Positions 12,724 to 19,188 of a stretch of 19,188 bases of DNA are shown here, piece by piece. The notes under the pieces are model-generated. The model did no database searches. It saw only the letters and a list, made by a program, of their open reading frames with translations, and was not told where the DNA came from. Position numbers and translations under genes: made by a program. The DNA comes from Deltaproteobacteria bacterium (GTDB taxonomy: Bacteria; Desulfobacterota; Desulfobacteria; Desulfobacterales; ETH-SRB1). Position 1 is the stretch's first letter; every line of letters begins with the position of its first letter. The stretch lies in NCBI GenBank assembly GCA_030262795.1, contig JAJSZO010000020.1, positions 1 through 19,188 on the forward strand, in the 5' to 3' direction.

Positions 12724-15669
12724 GTTTTGCTTCTCCTGAAGTGCGTCCAAAAGGGGGGTCATTTTTTCTATACGAATGGGTTGGGCGCTTTTGTTTTTCG
12801 TATCAATGGATGCCTGTGGTTTCATCTTTCTTTGCAGATCTTCGATAACCCACCGCAAATCTCGGGCCAGATTTTCTATCAACGGTTCAAAGACTCGGGA
12901 TTTGCCCTCCTTTAGCTCGGTTTCTACTTTTTTGGCGCTTTCATATAGTGCCATGGCACCAATCCCTCCTGCAACGCCCTTAAGGGTATGCGCTGTACGG
13001 TGGGCTAACTTGATGTCGTTTCGTACAAGTGCATCGACGATGGCCTGGTGGTCTTTGCCGTGATCCTTGACAAAATCCTTGAGAAGATCGCTGTAAAGCG
13101 TTTGATTCCCCCCGGTTCTCCGCAGGCCGATCTCAATATCAATGCCGTCCAGGCACTCGGGCAGCGCCGTCTTTTCCGCCGTGCTCTCTTCCGGTGGAGT
13201 CATGGGCGACACCGACTCTCGCTCACCCGCCGGTATCCATTTAACCAGAGTTTCAAACAGAATCTTTGGCTCAATGGGTTTGGCCACATGATCACTCATG
13301 CCCGCATCAAGGCATTTTTCACGGTCCCCGGCCATGGCATTGGCGGTCATGGCAATGATAGGCGGTTGTGTTTCGGATGCATTTCCGAGGATGGTTCGGG
13401 TGGCTTCGAAGCCATCCATTTCAGGCATTTGGATATCCATCAGTATGGCGTCAAAAACAGTAGTTTCGGCCAAATTGACGGCCTCTTTACCATTGTTGGC
13501 GATGGTCACCCGCAATCCCGCTTGAGTTAAAAGATGCTGTGCCGTCATTTGATTGATCTTGTTGTCTTCCACCAGAAGTATTTGCGCCCCTTTGATGCCT
13601 TCCAGCGTCTTGATTTTCCATTGATCCGCTGATTTGCCGGCTTTGCGAAATCTCCCTTTGTCGCTGAGTACACCCACAATCGTATCCAAAAGGGTGGAAG
13701 GGATTACCGGCTTATTGAGAAAGTTTTCTATCCCCACTTCCTCGGCCTGTTGCATCACCTCATCTTTGCCATAGGCTGTTACCATAATGAGGGTGGTTAT
13801 ATTTGCCAGTTGAGATGACTTTTTTATCCGTTGCGCAGCCTCAATGCCATTCATGCCGGGCATGATGTTATCCATAAGCACAAGACGGTAGGGGTCATCG
13901 GCTGGCGCTTTTTCAAGTGCTTCCAGAGCCGCTTTGCCTGAATCGACGCAAGTCACCCTGAATGAGAAGGAGCTGAGGGTCGCTGCAAACATTTCCCTCG
14001 CACTGGCGACATCATCCACCACCAGTACTTTCAGTTGATCCAAATCTACAGGAAAGTCTGCTGCCGCTTTCTCTTCTATTCTATCTGTCCGGCCGAACAC
14101 AACGTTGAAAATAAAACTACTTCCTTTTTCCGGCTCGCTTTCAACCCGTATCCGGCCTTCCATCTGTTGGACCAGGTGTTTGGAGATCGTCAGGCCCAGC
14201 CCGGCACCTCCGAATTTACGAGTGGTGGAACCATCCGCCTGGCTGAAGGATTGAAAGAGCCTGGTTATTTGATCGGGTGTCATCCCGATCCCGGTATCTC
14301 TGACCACCACCTCAAGCTCCACCGTTTTTTCGGTCATGCGAATCAGCCGGATACGGACTACGATTTCGCCGGATTCAGTAAATTTCACTGAGTTGCCAGT
14401 GAGGTTCAGCAGAATCTGGCCAAACCGCAAAGGATCTCCCATCAACTGCTGCGGTGTTTCCGGAGCAATATCAAACAAAATCTCAAGCCCTTTTTCGTGG
14501 GCATTCATGGAAACCATGTTGCTGAGGTTGCTTAGCACATCATCCAACCGAAAGGGCACCGACTCAAGCTTCAGTTTGCCGGTCTCGATTTTGGAAAAAT
14601 CCAGGATGTCGTTAATGATGCTCAATAGCAACCAGGCTGATTGGTGGACATTTTTGACGTAATTACGCTGATGAGGGTTTAATTCCGTACCCAGACAAAG
14701 ATGAGACATGCCGATAATGGCGTTCATAGGGGTGAGGATCTCATGACTCATGTTAGCCAGAAATTCGCTCTTGGCTTTATTGGCAATCTCCGCCTCTGTT
14801 TTTGCAGCCTGCAATAACTGGCCGGTATGTTTGAGTTCTTCGATTGCTTTCTTGAGGTCTGCTGTACGCTCTCTAACTCTTTTTTCCAATTTATCGTGGG
14901 CTTCTTGAAGTTTCGCTTCTGCTATGTCGCGTTCCCGGGTTCTGTTTTTAAGTCCACGATCCGCCCAGACAAGCCCGCTAAAACCGAGCAACCACAATAA
15001 ACCCAATGAAAAAGCATATGCCATGGTTTGTCGATGCTGATTGGTTAGATACGGTGCCATCGGTACAGAAACACTAACTCCTCCCCTGATATCTCCCACC
15101 TTGTATCCCTGATGTCCGTGACACTTCAGACAATCCTTTTTCGCAATCATCGGGGCCATATAGCGGAAATATGACTTTCCATCTATTTCCGTAAATTTAG
15201 AAATCTCTTTTGCACCTTTCTCAAATTTCTGAAGAGCAGATTTTTCCCATTCATCCGGTGCCGTCTCCGGTCTGAAATATTTAAGACTTGTGATGTGGCT
15301 GCGAACACCACAAAAGCTTTCGTATCTTTCCATGGTCTGGCGCAGCATGTATGCCGGATTCATCAATGTTAGAGCCTTCCCTGCAGGCGTTTTAATATCC
15401 CGGTCTTTAACATGACTTAGATATGGATTTGGAGGCGTCTCCTCAGTAATGGGTACATATACACCACCATGCGTTGAGGACCAAAACCTCAATGACTGAT
15501 CTTTGCTAAAATTCGCAAGTGCCTCATTTTTAACCATTTCCTGCTGGTTATGCTGTATATGAAAGATACCGACTAACAAGAGACAAACAACAACAATGCT
15601 CCATGGTATTACGATATACCAGGAGTAAGTTTCCAATAAAGAAGATTTCAAATTTTTTCTTGGAATCAT
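11806..15669 (-). CDS. Haem-type sensor hybrid kinase: HK-REC-REC-HPt-REC-GGDEF fusion
   Basis: A 1287-residue inner-membrane protein. TM1 is at 16-37. The periplasmic domain of the DUF3365/Tll0287 type (38-214) carries a c-type haem motif CLKCH (C180, C183, H184) and VGDIRGGVSVSVP. TM2 is at 215-235, a coiled coil at 245-300, and the kinase H-box SHEILTPMNAIIG has H309. The ATPase domain has GDPLRFGQILLNLTGNSVKF, RDTGIGM and FGGAGLGL. REC1 has D600 (LVLMDNIMPGMNG), REC2 D745 and HPt H894 (AHTLKG); REC3 has D1037, followed by a GGDEF domain with GGEEF at 1197-1201. An RxxD inhibition site (R1188-D1191) stands exactly five residues before it. A periplasmic redox or gas signal read through haem could therefore drive phosphorelay and c-di-GMP synthesis in one molecule (inference). 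The usual Arg after HEI is Leu. AAAGAGG precedes the ATG. The last eight or so codons are antisense to a receiver remnant. Confidence 0.92.
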   Translation of the reverse strand: MIPRKNLKSSLLETYSWYIVIPWSIVVVCLLLVGIFHIQHNQQEMVKNEALANFSKDQSLRFWSSTHGGVYVPITEETPPNPYLSHVKDRDIKTPAGKALTLMNPAYMLRQTMERYESFCGVRSHITSLKYFRPETAPDEWEKSALQKFEKGAKEISKFTEIDGKSYFRYMAPMIAKKDCLKCHGHQGYKVGDIRGGVSVSVPMAPYLTNQHRQTMAYAFSLGLLWLLGFSGLVWADRGLKNRTRERDIAEAKLQEAHDKLEKRVRERTADLKKAIEELKHTGQLLQAAKTEAEIANKAKSEFLANMSHEILTPMNAIIGMSHLCLGTELNPHQRNYVKNVHQSAWLLLSIINDILDFSKIETGKLKLESVPFRLDDVLSNLSNMVSMNAHEKGLEILFDIAPETPQQLMGDPLRFGQILLNLTGNSVKFTESGEIVVRIRLIRMTEKTVELEVVVRDTGIGMTPDQITRLFQSFSQADGSTTRKFGGAGLGLTISKHLVQQMEGRIRVESEPEKGSSFIFNVVFGRTDRIEEKAAADFPVDLDQLKVLVVDDVASAREMFAATLSSFSFRVTCVDSGKAALEALEKAPADDPYRLVLMDNIMPGMNGIEAAQRIKKSSQLANITTLIMVTAYGKDEVMQQAEEVGIENFLNKPVIPSTLLDTIVGVLSDKGRFRKAGKSADQWKIKTLEGIKGAQILLVEDNKINQMTAQHLLTQAGLRVTIANNGKEAVNLAETTVFDAILMDIQMPEMDGFEATRTILGNASETQPPIIAMTANAMAGDREKCLDAGMSDHVAKPIEPKILFETLVKWIPAGERESVSPMTPPEESTAEKTALPECLDGIDIEIGLRRTGGNQTLYSDLLKDFVKDHGKDHQAIVDALVRNDIKLAHRTAHTLKGVAGGIGAMALYESAKKVETELKEGKSRVFEPLIENLARDLRWVIEDLQRKMKPQASIDTKNKSAQPIRIEKMTPLLDALQEKQNMNEASRILIVDDERYNIKVLTDFLREDHKIMAAKTGDQALKAAQGPNPPDLILLDIMMPGIDGYEVCKRLKADSRTMHIPVIFVTAMDASDDEAKGFELGAVDYITKPFKPVIVKARIRTHIQLKLKTDLLDRIALLDGLTEISNRRCFDVTLEKEIRRAARDGSFLSLVLMDIDFFKKYNDRYGHVAGDACLQRVAKALERVLKRASDCAARYGGEEFAMILPGTDMESAIHIAEEVRRTVAALNIQHAGSDVAEHVSLSLGVATVSADQKMSPLELIEAADASLYQAKENGRNRTIASPNLPV

Positions 15670-15681
15670 AACTCAACCTCT

Positions 15682-15867
15682 TTAGGAACGTGGACGAATT
15701 AACTTCCGCAAGTAGGCGCACAGATTTAGGTCAGGTTTGTTCGATCTAAAATTACAAAAGTCGAAGGAATAGCGAGCTATTTCAAGATTTTTGTGATTTT
15801 AGATCGGGCAAAAATGGCCTGATGCTGTGATGCATAGTTGCGGAAGTTATTTCGTCCACGTTCCTTA
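15682..15867. mobile_element. 186-bp palindromic fold-back element (MITE-like)
   Basis: The sequence is an imperfect palindrome centred exactly at 15774/15775, where AATAGC-GA-GCTATT forms the tip. The outer arms (GGAACGTGGACGAA..AACTTCCGCAA and complement, about 30 bp) are nearly identical, and an inner pair around GATCTAAAAT also matches. TTA stands outside GGAAC on the left and outside GTTCC on the right in the same orientation, which looks like a 3-bp target duplication (or TA). There is no coding capacity. The same end occurs again at 19163. It is likely a non-autonomous element moved by a transposase encoded elsewhere. Confidence 0.82.
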
Positions 15868-15963
15868 GTGAAAATTGAATATTTGTGGAAGTAGCTTCGC
15901 TCCATCATTAGTATTCTTCAATCTTCAATGTCCCTGTTCCTTAACCTTGCTTTCATTGTTGAT

Positions 15964-15992
15964 ATATTATGCCAACAAGATAAAACTGTCAA
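15964..15992 (-). promoter_or_regulatory. Sigma70-like promoter for the haem-type hybrid kinase
   Basis: On the minus strand a consensus TTGACA (15992-15987) is followed after 17 bases by TAATAT (15969-15964); CATAAT two bases earlier is an alternative -10. The transcript would start near 15957 and carry the whole 186-bp palindrome in its leader of nearly 290 nt. Confidence 0.5.
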
Positions 15993-16021
15993 TTACCTTT
16001 AATGTTACATAAAAAATGAGT

Positions 16022-16050
16022 TTGCAAATTTTTGATCAATTAGTTATTAT
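16022..16050 (+). promoter_or_regulatory. Sigma70-like promoter for the PocR hybrid kinase
   Basis: TTGCAA (16022-16027), a 17-base spacer, then TATTAT (16045-16050), in a strongly AT-rich stretch. It reads toward the kinase ATG at 16162 and is divergent from the promoter at 15964-15992. The -35 box matches consensus weakly (4/6). Confidence 0.4.
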
Positions 16051-16161
16051 TAATTTATTTTACTTTAACCTACACACATGTGCCCTCTAACCGTAAGAAA
16101 TATTGTTAATTATCAACAAAGCTTACGACAGGAACAGCTATCCTTAACCTGGAGACGAAAA

Positions 16162-18528
16162 ATGGAAAAACCTTTTCCCATAGACGAACTCATCGACCTT
16201 GACGAACTCCAGTCGATCCAGGATAGCTTCGCAAGAGCCCTTGGAATTTCTTCTGTGATATTTTCGGATAGAGGCGAAACTCTGACAAGATTTACCAATC
16301 CAACTGGTTTTTGCTCCTTGATCCAATCGACAAAGAAGGGCAAAGAGCGCTGCTTCCAGTCGTTTATGAAGATGAGTAAGAATGCGCTTGAGTCAGAAGA
16401 ACCGGAAATATACTACTGCTTTGTAGATGGCGGACATTTTGTTGCACCGATCATGATCAATGGCGAGCACAAAGGAACGATGTTTGCCGGTCAGTTCATA
16501 CCCGAGAAGTTTTCTTACAAGCAACTCCATGATTTCAAAGAGATAGCGCATGAGATTGACCTGGATCCGGGACTGCTCGTAAAAGAAGCAGAGAAAATGC
16601 GTGTGGTCGGAGAGGATGTGATCCGGAACTATTCAAGTCTGTTGTTTAAAATCGTAAAGACCATTGCAAGAAGAGGGGCTCAGGCAGCAGAACTGATCAG
16701 GGCAAAGGATGCGCTTCAGAGAGCGCACGACGGACTGGAAAAACGCGTGCAGGAACGTACCGCTGAACTGGCAGAAGCGAACAAAGGACTGGAGCAGGAA
16801 GTTGCGGACCGCAAAGTCGCTCAGAAGGAACTATCCATGGCCAATAAAAATCTTCAGAATGTGGTTAATCGTGCTAACCAATTTGCGGTGGAGGCCAAGG
16901 CAGCCAATACAGCCAAAAGTGATTTTCTGGCCAACATGAGCCATGAGATCCGGACACCTATGAACGGCGTTATAGGCATGACAGATCTGCTGCTTGATAC
17001 GGCATTGACTTCGGAGCAGTTCGAATATGCAAAGACCATTAAAAATAGTGGTGATTCACTGCTGGCGATCATCAACGATATCCTTGATTTTTCCAAGATA
17101 GAGGCCGGGAAGTTTGAATTGGAAACGCTTGATTTTGATCTTCGCATGACTCTTGAAGACATGACCGATGTACTGGCGATGCGCGCATATGAAAAAGGTC
17201 TGGAGATGACCTGCCTGATAGAACCGGAAGTCCCTGCGTTGTTGCAAGGAGATCCTGGGCGGCTCCGACAGATAATAACCAACCTGATCGGAAATGCGAT
17301 TAAATTCACGGCACAAGGCGAGGTGGCCCTGTACGTGACCCTTGATAATGAGGATAACGGCATGGTCATGATCCGTTTTGCTGTGAAAGACACAGGCTGC
17401 GGGATACCCGTGGACAAACTTGATATTTTGTTTGATGCCTTTACCCAAGCGGATTCCACTACTACACGCAAATTCGGCGGAACCGGTCTGGGTCTGACTA
17501 TTTCAAAACAGCTTTGTAAAATGATGGGGGGACAGATCGGCGTGGAAAGCAAAAAGGGCAAGGGCGCCACGTTCTGGTTTACGGCCTGTTTGAATAAGCA
17601 ACTCCCTGGCCGGAAAATGGAGATTACAACACTGGATGATGTTTCGCTTAAGGGGTTGCGTATTCTTGCCGTGGACGACAATGAGACAAACCGCAGGGTG
17701 CTCGCAGACCTGCTTTCGTCTTGGGAATGCCGGCATGAAGAGGTTGATGGTTTCGCTACTGCGCTGGACAGGCTTAGGTCAGCCGCAGCATCAAGAGATC
17801 CGTTCCGCATTGCCATTCTTGATATGTTTATGCCGGAAATGGACGGAGAGACTCTGGGCAGAATGATCAAAAATAATCCGGCCCTGCGTGATACTGTGCT
17901 GGTGATGATGACCTCGGTCGGCACGCAAGGCGACGCCGGACGGTTCGAGAAGGCTGGATTTGCCGTATATCTGACCAAGCCGGTAAAACAGTCCCGACTC
18001 TTTAACTGCCTCATAACGGCGATCGGCCGTAAGCCCTCGGACCAAACCTCACCGGACACAATTATCACTCAACACACAGTTGCAGAAAAAAGCAAGCAAA
18101 AGACCCACATTCTGCTGGCCGAAGATAACATCGTTAACCAGAAAGTCGCGTTGAAAGTTCTCGAAAAGCTCGGTTATCACGCAGATGTGGCTGTCAATGG
18201 CGCAGAAGTACTCAAAGCACTTGAGACAATCCCTTACGACATAGTGCTTATGGATGTGCAAATGCCAAAGATGGACGGATTGGAAGCAACCAGAGAAATC
18301 AGAAGACGGGAGGAGCTCACAGCTCAATCGAAACATGTTCCGATCATTGCCATGACCGCCCACGCCATGGAGGGTGACAGAGAGATGTGTCTGAAGGCAG
18401 GCATGGATGATTATTTGACCAAGCCGATCCAGCCGGGCAAACTTAGAGAGACGATAGCCCAATGGATTCCGGACGATGCTGCTGCCTGGCAGGATCGAAT
18501 CGAAGATAAAAGGAGTTTAAGAAGTTGA
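16162..18528 (+). CDS. PocR-domain hybrid histidine kinase with two receivers
   Basis: A 788-residue soluble kinase. The ATG at 16162 is chosen because GGAG lies seven bases before it and the PocR domain starts directly after; an in-frame ATG at 16078 would add 28 unrelated residues and lacks a ribosome-binding site. Domains from Met 16162: PocR sensory domain about 6-177 (IDLDELQSIQDSFARALGIS, three Cys in FCSLIQ, RCFQ and YYCF, MFAGQFIPEKF), coiled coil to about 250, H-box FLANMSHEIRTPMNGVIGM with H261, and an ATPase domain with NLIGNAIKF, KDTGCGIP and FGGTGLGL. REC1 has D554 (ILDMFMPEMDG) and REC2 D698 (VLMDVQMPKMDG). PocR domains bind small molecules such as diols in known regulators; the ligand here is unknown. 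There is no HPt. The next gene, a receiver protein 28 bp away, is the likely partner. The end of REC2 is duplicated as a remnant at 11745-11834. Confidence 0.92.
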   Translation: MEKPFPIDELIDLDELQSIQDSFARALGISSVIFSDRGETLTRFTNPTGFCSLIQSTKKGKERCFQSFMKMSKNALESEEPEIYYCFVDGGHFVAPIMINGEHKGTMFAGQFIPEKFSYKQLHDFKEIAHEIDLDPGLLVKEAEKMRVVGEDVIRNYSSLLFKIVKTIARRGAQAAELIRAKDALQRAHDGLEKRVQERTAELAEANKGLEQEVADRKVAQKELSMANKNLQNVVNRANQFAVEAKAANTAKSDFLANMSHEIRTPMNGVIGMTDLLLDTALTSEQFEYAKTIKNSGDSLLAIINDILDFSKIEAGKFELETLDFDLRMTLEDMTDVLAMRAYEKGLEMTCLIEPEVPALLQGDPGRLRQIITNLIGNAIKFTAQGEVALYVTLDNEDNGMVMIRFAVKDTGCGIPVDKLDILFDAFTQADSTTTRKFGGTGLGLTISKQLCKMMGGQIGVESKKGKGATFWFTACLNKQLPGRKMEITTLDDVSLKGLRILAVDDNETNRRVLADLLSSWECRHEEVDGFATALDRLRSAAASRDPFRIAILDMFMPEMDGETLGRMIKNNPALRDTVLVMMTSVGTQGDAGRFEKAGFAVYLTKPVKQSRLFNCLITAIGRKPSDQTSPDTIITQHTVAEKSKQKTHILLAEDNIVNQKVALKVLEKLGYHADVAVNGAEVLKALETIPYDIVLMDVQMPKMDGLEATREIRRREELTAQSKHVPIIAMTAHAMEGDREMCLKAGMDDYLTKPIQPGKLRETIAQWIPDDAAAWQDRIEDKRSLRS

Positions 18529-18556
18529 AGAAAGCGATGATAAAGGAAACCATATA

Positions 18557-19183
18557 ATGAAAATCTTGATTGCTGAAGATGATATAACCTCCCGAGCATT
18601 GCTTAAACATATGCTGGCCGAGTGGGGTTACGAGGTGGTTGTCACGAAGGACGGCAACGAGGCCTGGGAGGCGCTTCAGGCCGAAGACGCGCCAAAGCTT
18701 GCGATTCTTGACTGGATAATGCCCGGGCCGGATGGTGTTGAGGTTTGTCGTAAAGTGCGTCAATTGGATGTTTCCAATCCTACGTACATTATTCTTCTCA
18801 CGAGTCGCAGCAACAAGAAGGACATTGTCGCCGGTCTTGAGGCAGGGGCGGACGACTATATCGGCAAACCGTATGAGACGGACGAACTGCACGTTCGGGT
18901 CAAGGTGGGAGAAAGGATTACGGAATTGCAGTCAGCCCTTGTAGAACAAGTCCATTCCCTTCAGGAAGCGTTGGTGCATGTCAGGACTCTCCAGGGCATC
19001 CTGCCTATCTGCATGCATTGTCACAAGATCCAGAATGACCAGCAGAGCTGGGAAAAGCTCGAAAAATACATTTCCGAACACTCGGATGCCCAATTCAGCC
19101 ACGGCCTGTGTCCTGAATGCCTGAAAAAACATTATCCGGATTTTTCAACAAGGGCTACCAACTTAGGAACGTGGACGAAATAA
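18557..19183 (+). CDS. Response regulator receiver protein with C-terminal Cys4 motif
   Basis: The protein has 208 residues. The receiver (1-120) begins MKILIAEDDITSRALLKHML, with phosphoacceptor D52 (LAILDWIMPGPDG), T/S in LLTSR and K in YIGKPYETDEL. A helix follows (120-147), then a short Cys-rich module, PICMHCHKIQNDQQSWEKLE, ending in HGLCPECLKKHYPDF; C152, C155, C185 and C188 form two CxxC pairs that could bind zinc or sense redox. Such tails occur in many delta-proteobacterial PAS and receiver proteins without known function (from memory). AAAGGAA precedes the ATG at 18557. The last six residues (LGTWTK) and the stop codon are encoded by the end of the fold-back element, so the natural C-terminus may have been different. 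Confidence 0.88.
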   Translation: MKILIAEDDITSRALLKHMLAEWGYEVVVTKDGNEAWEALQAEDAPKLAILDWIMPGPDGVEVCRKVRQLDVSNPTYIILLTSRSNKKDIVAGLEAGADDYIGKPYETDELHVRVKVGERITELQSALVEQVHSLQEALVHVRTLQGILPICMHCHKIQNDQQSWEKLEKYISEHSDAQFSHGLCPECLKKHYPDFSTRATNLGTWTK

Positions 19184-19188
19184 CTTCC
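19163..19188. mobile_element. End of a second copy of the fold-back element, cut by the window edge
   Basis: TTAGGAACGTGGACGAAATA and the six bases that follow match the terminus of the element at 15682-15867. Only 26 bases are visible. It lies inside the reading frame of the receiver gene and contains its stop codon. Confidence 0.75.

Noticed and set aside
12025..12915. 296-codon open frame on the plus strand
   Set aside because: It lies wholly antisense to the REC/HPt/REC-GGDEF part of the fusion kinase, whose domains are unmistakable; its translation resembles no family.
15964..16050. A small RNA or tRNA in the AT-rich divergent gap
   Set aside because: No cloverleaf or stable hairpin seen; the sequence is explained by two divergent promoters.
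16854..18068. 404-codon open frame on the minus strand
   Set aside because: Antisense to the ATPase and receiver domains of the PocR kinase; Ser/Arg-rich translation typical of a shadow frame.

Overview
The window looks like a chromosomal segment of an anaerobic deltaproteobacterium (Desulfobacterota, probably near Desulfobacterales). This is inferred from a selenocysteine-type glutaredoxin gene, cobamide assembly and remodelling genes, a high density of hybrid histidine kinases, and many short dispersed repeats at gene ends. No rRNA, tRNA, CRISPR array or transposase gene was seen.

Region 1 (1-2911, + strand): the end of a secreted YfiR/DUF4154-type protein, whose signal peptide is written in an ATT microsatellite, overlaps a membrane hybrid histidine kinase with a CHASE8-like periplasmic sensor. 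The pair resembles the YfiR/YfiN partnership, with a phosphorelay kinase in place of the diguanylate cyclase.

Region 2 (2883-5263, - strand): a promoter drives a GT4 glycosyltransferase. Behind it lies a 72-codon gene that an ordinary ORF search misses because its active-site codon is TGA. It reads as a glutaredoxin-like selenoprotein (U-P-F-T motif) with a SECIS-like hairpin just after the TGA. A LOG-family protein follows.

Region 3 (5359-9364, + strand): purine nucleoside phosphorylase, MTA/SAH deaminase, cobalamin synthase CobS and a CbiR-like cobamide-remodelling TIM-barrel enzyme. Together these suggest SAH/purine salvage and corrinoid recycling.

Region 4 (9393-11605, + strand, more GC-rich): a YjgN/DUF898 membrane protein translationally coupled to an M48 metalloprotease.

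Region 5 (11606-19188): signalling genes and repeat debris. A 1287-residue minus-strand protein joins a haem-type periplasmic sensor, kinase core, two receivers, HPt, a third receiver and an active-looking GGDEF domain. A divergent PocR-domain hybrid kinase and a receiver protein with a Cys4 tail follow on the plus strand. Between the divergent genes sits a 186-bp, almost perfectly symmetric fold-back element. One end of a second copy closes the window and supplies the stop codon of the receiver gene. A receiver-domain remnant about 90% identical to the end of the PocR kinase lies antisense to the end of the GGDEF gene.

A recurring theme is that several genes (the first kinase, cobS, the nucleoside phosphorylase, the GGDEF kinase and the last receiver) end inside repeats or duplicated debris. 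The strongest single discovery is the uncalled selenoprotein at 3643-3861.
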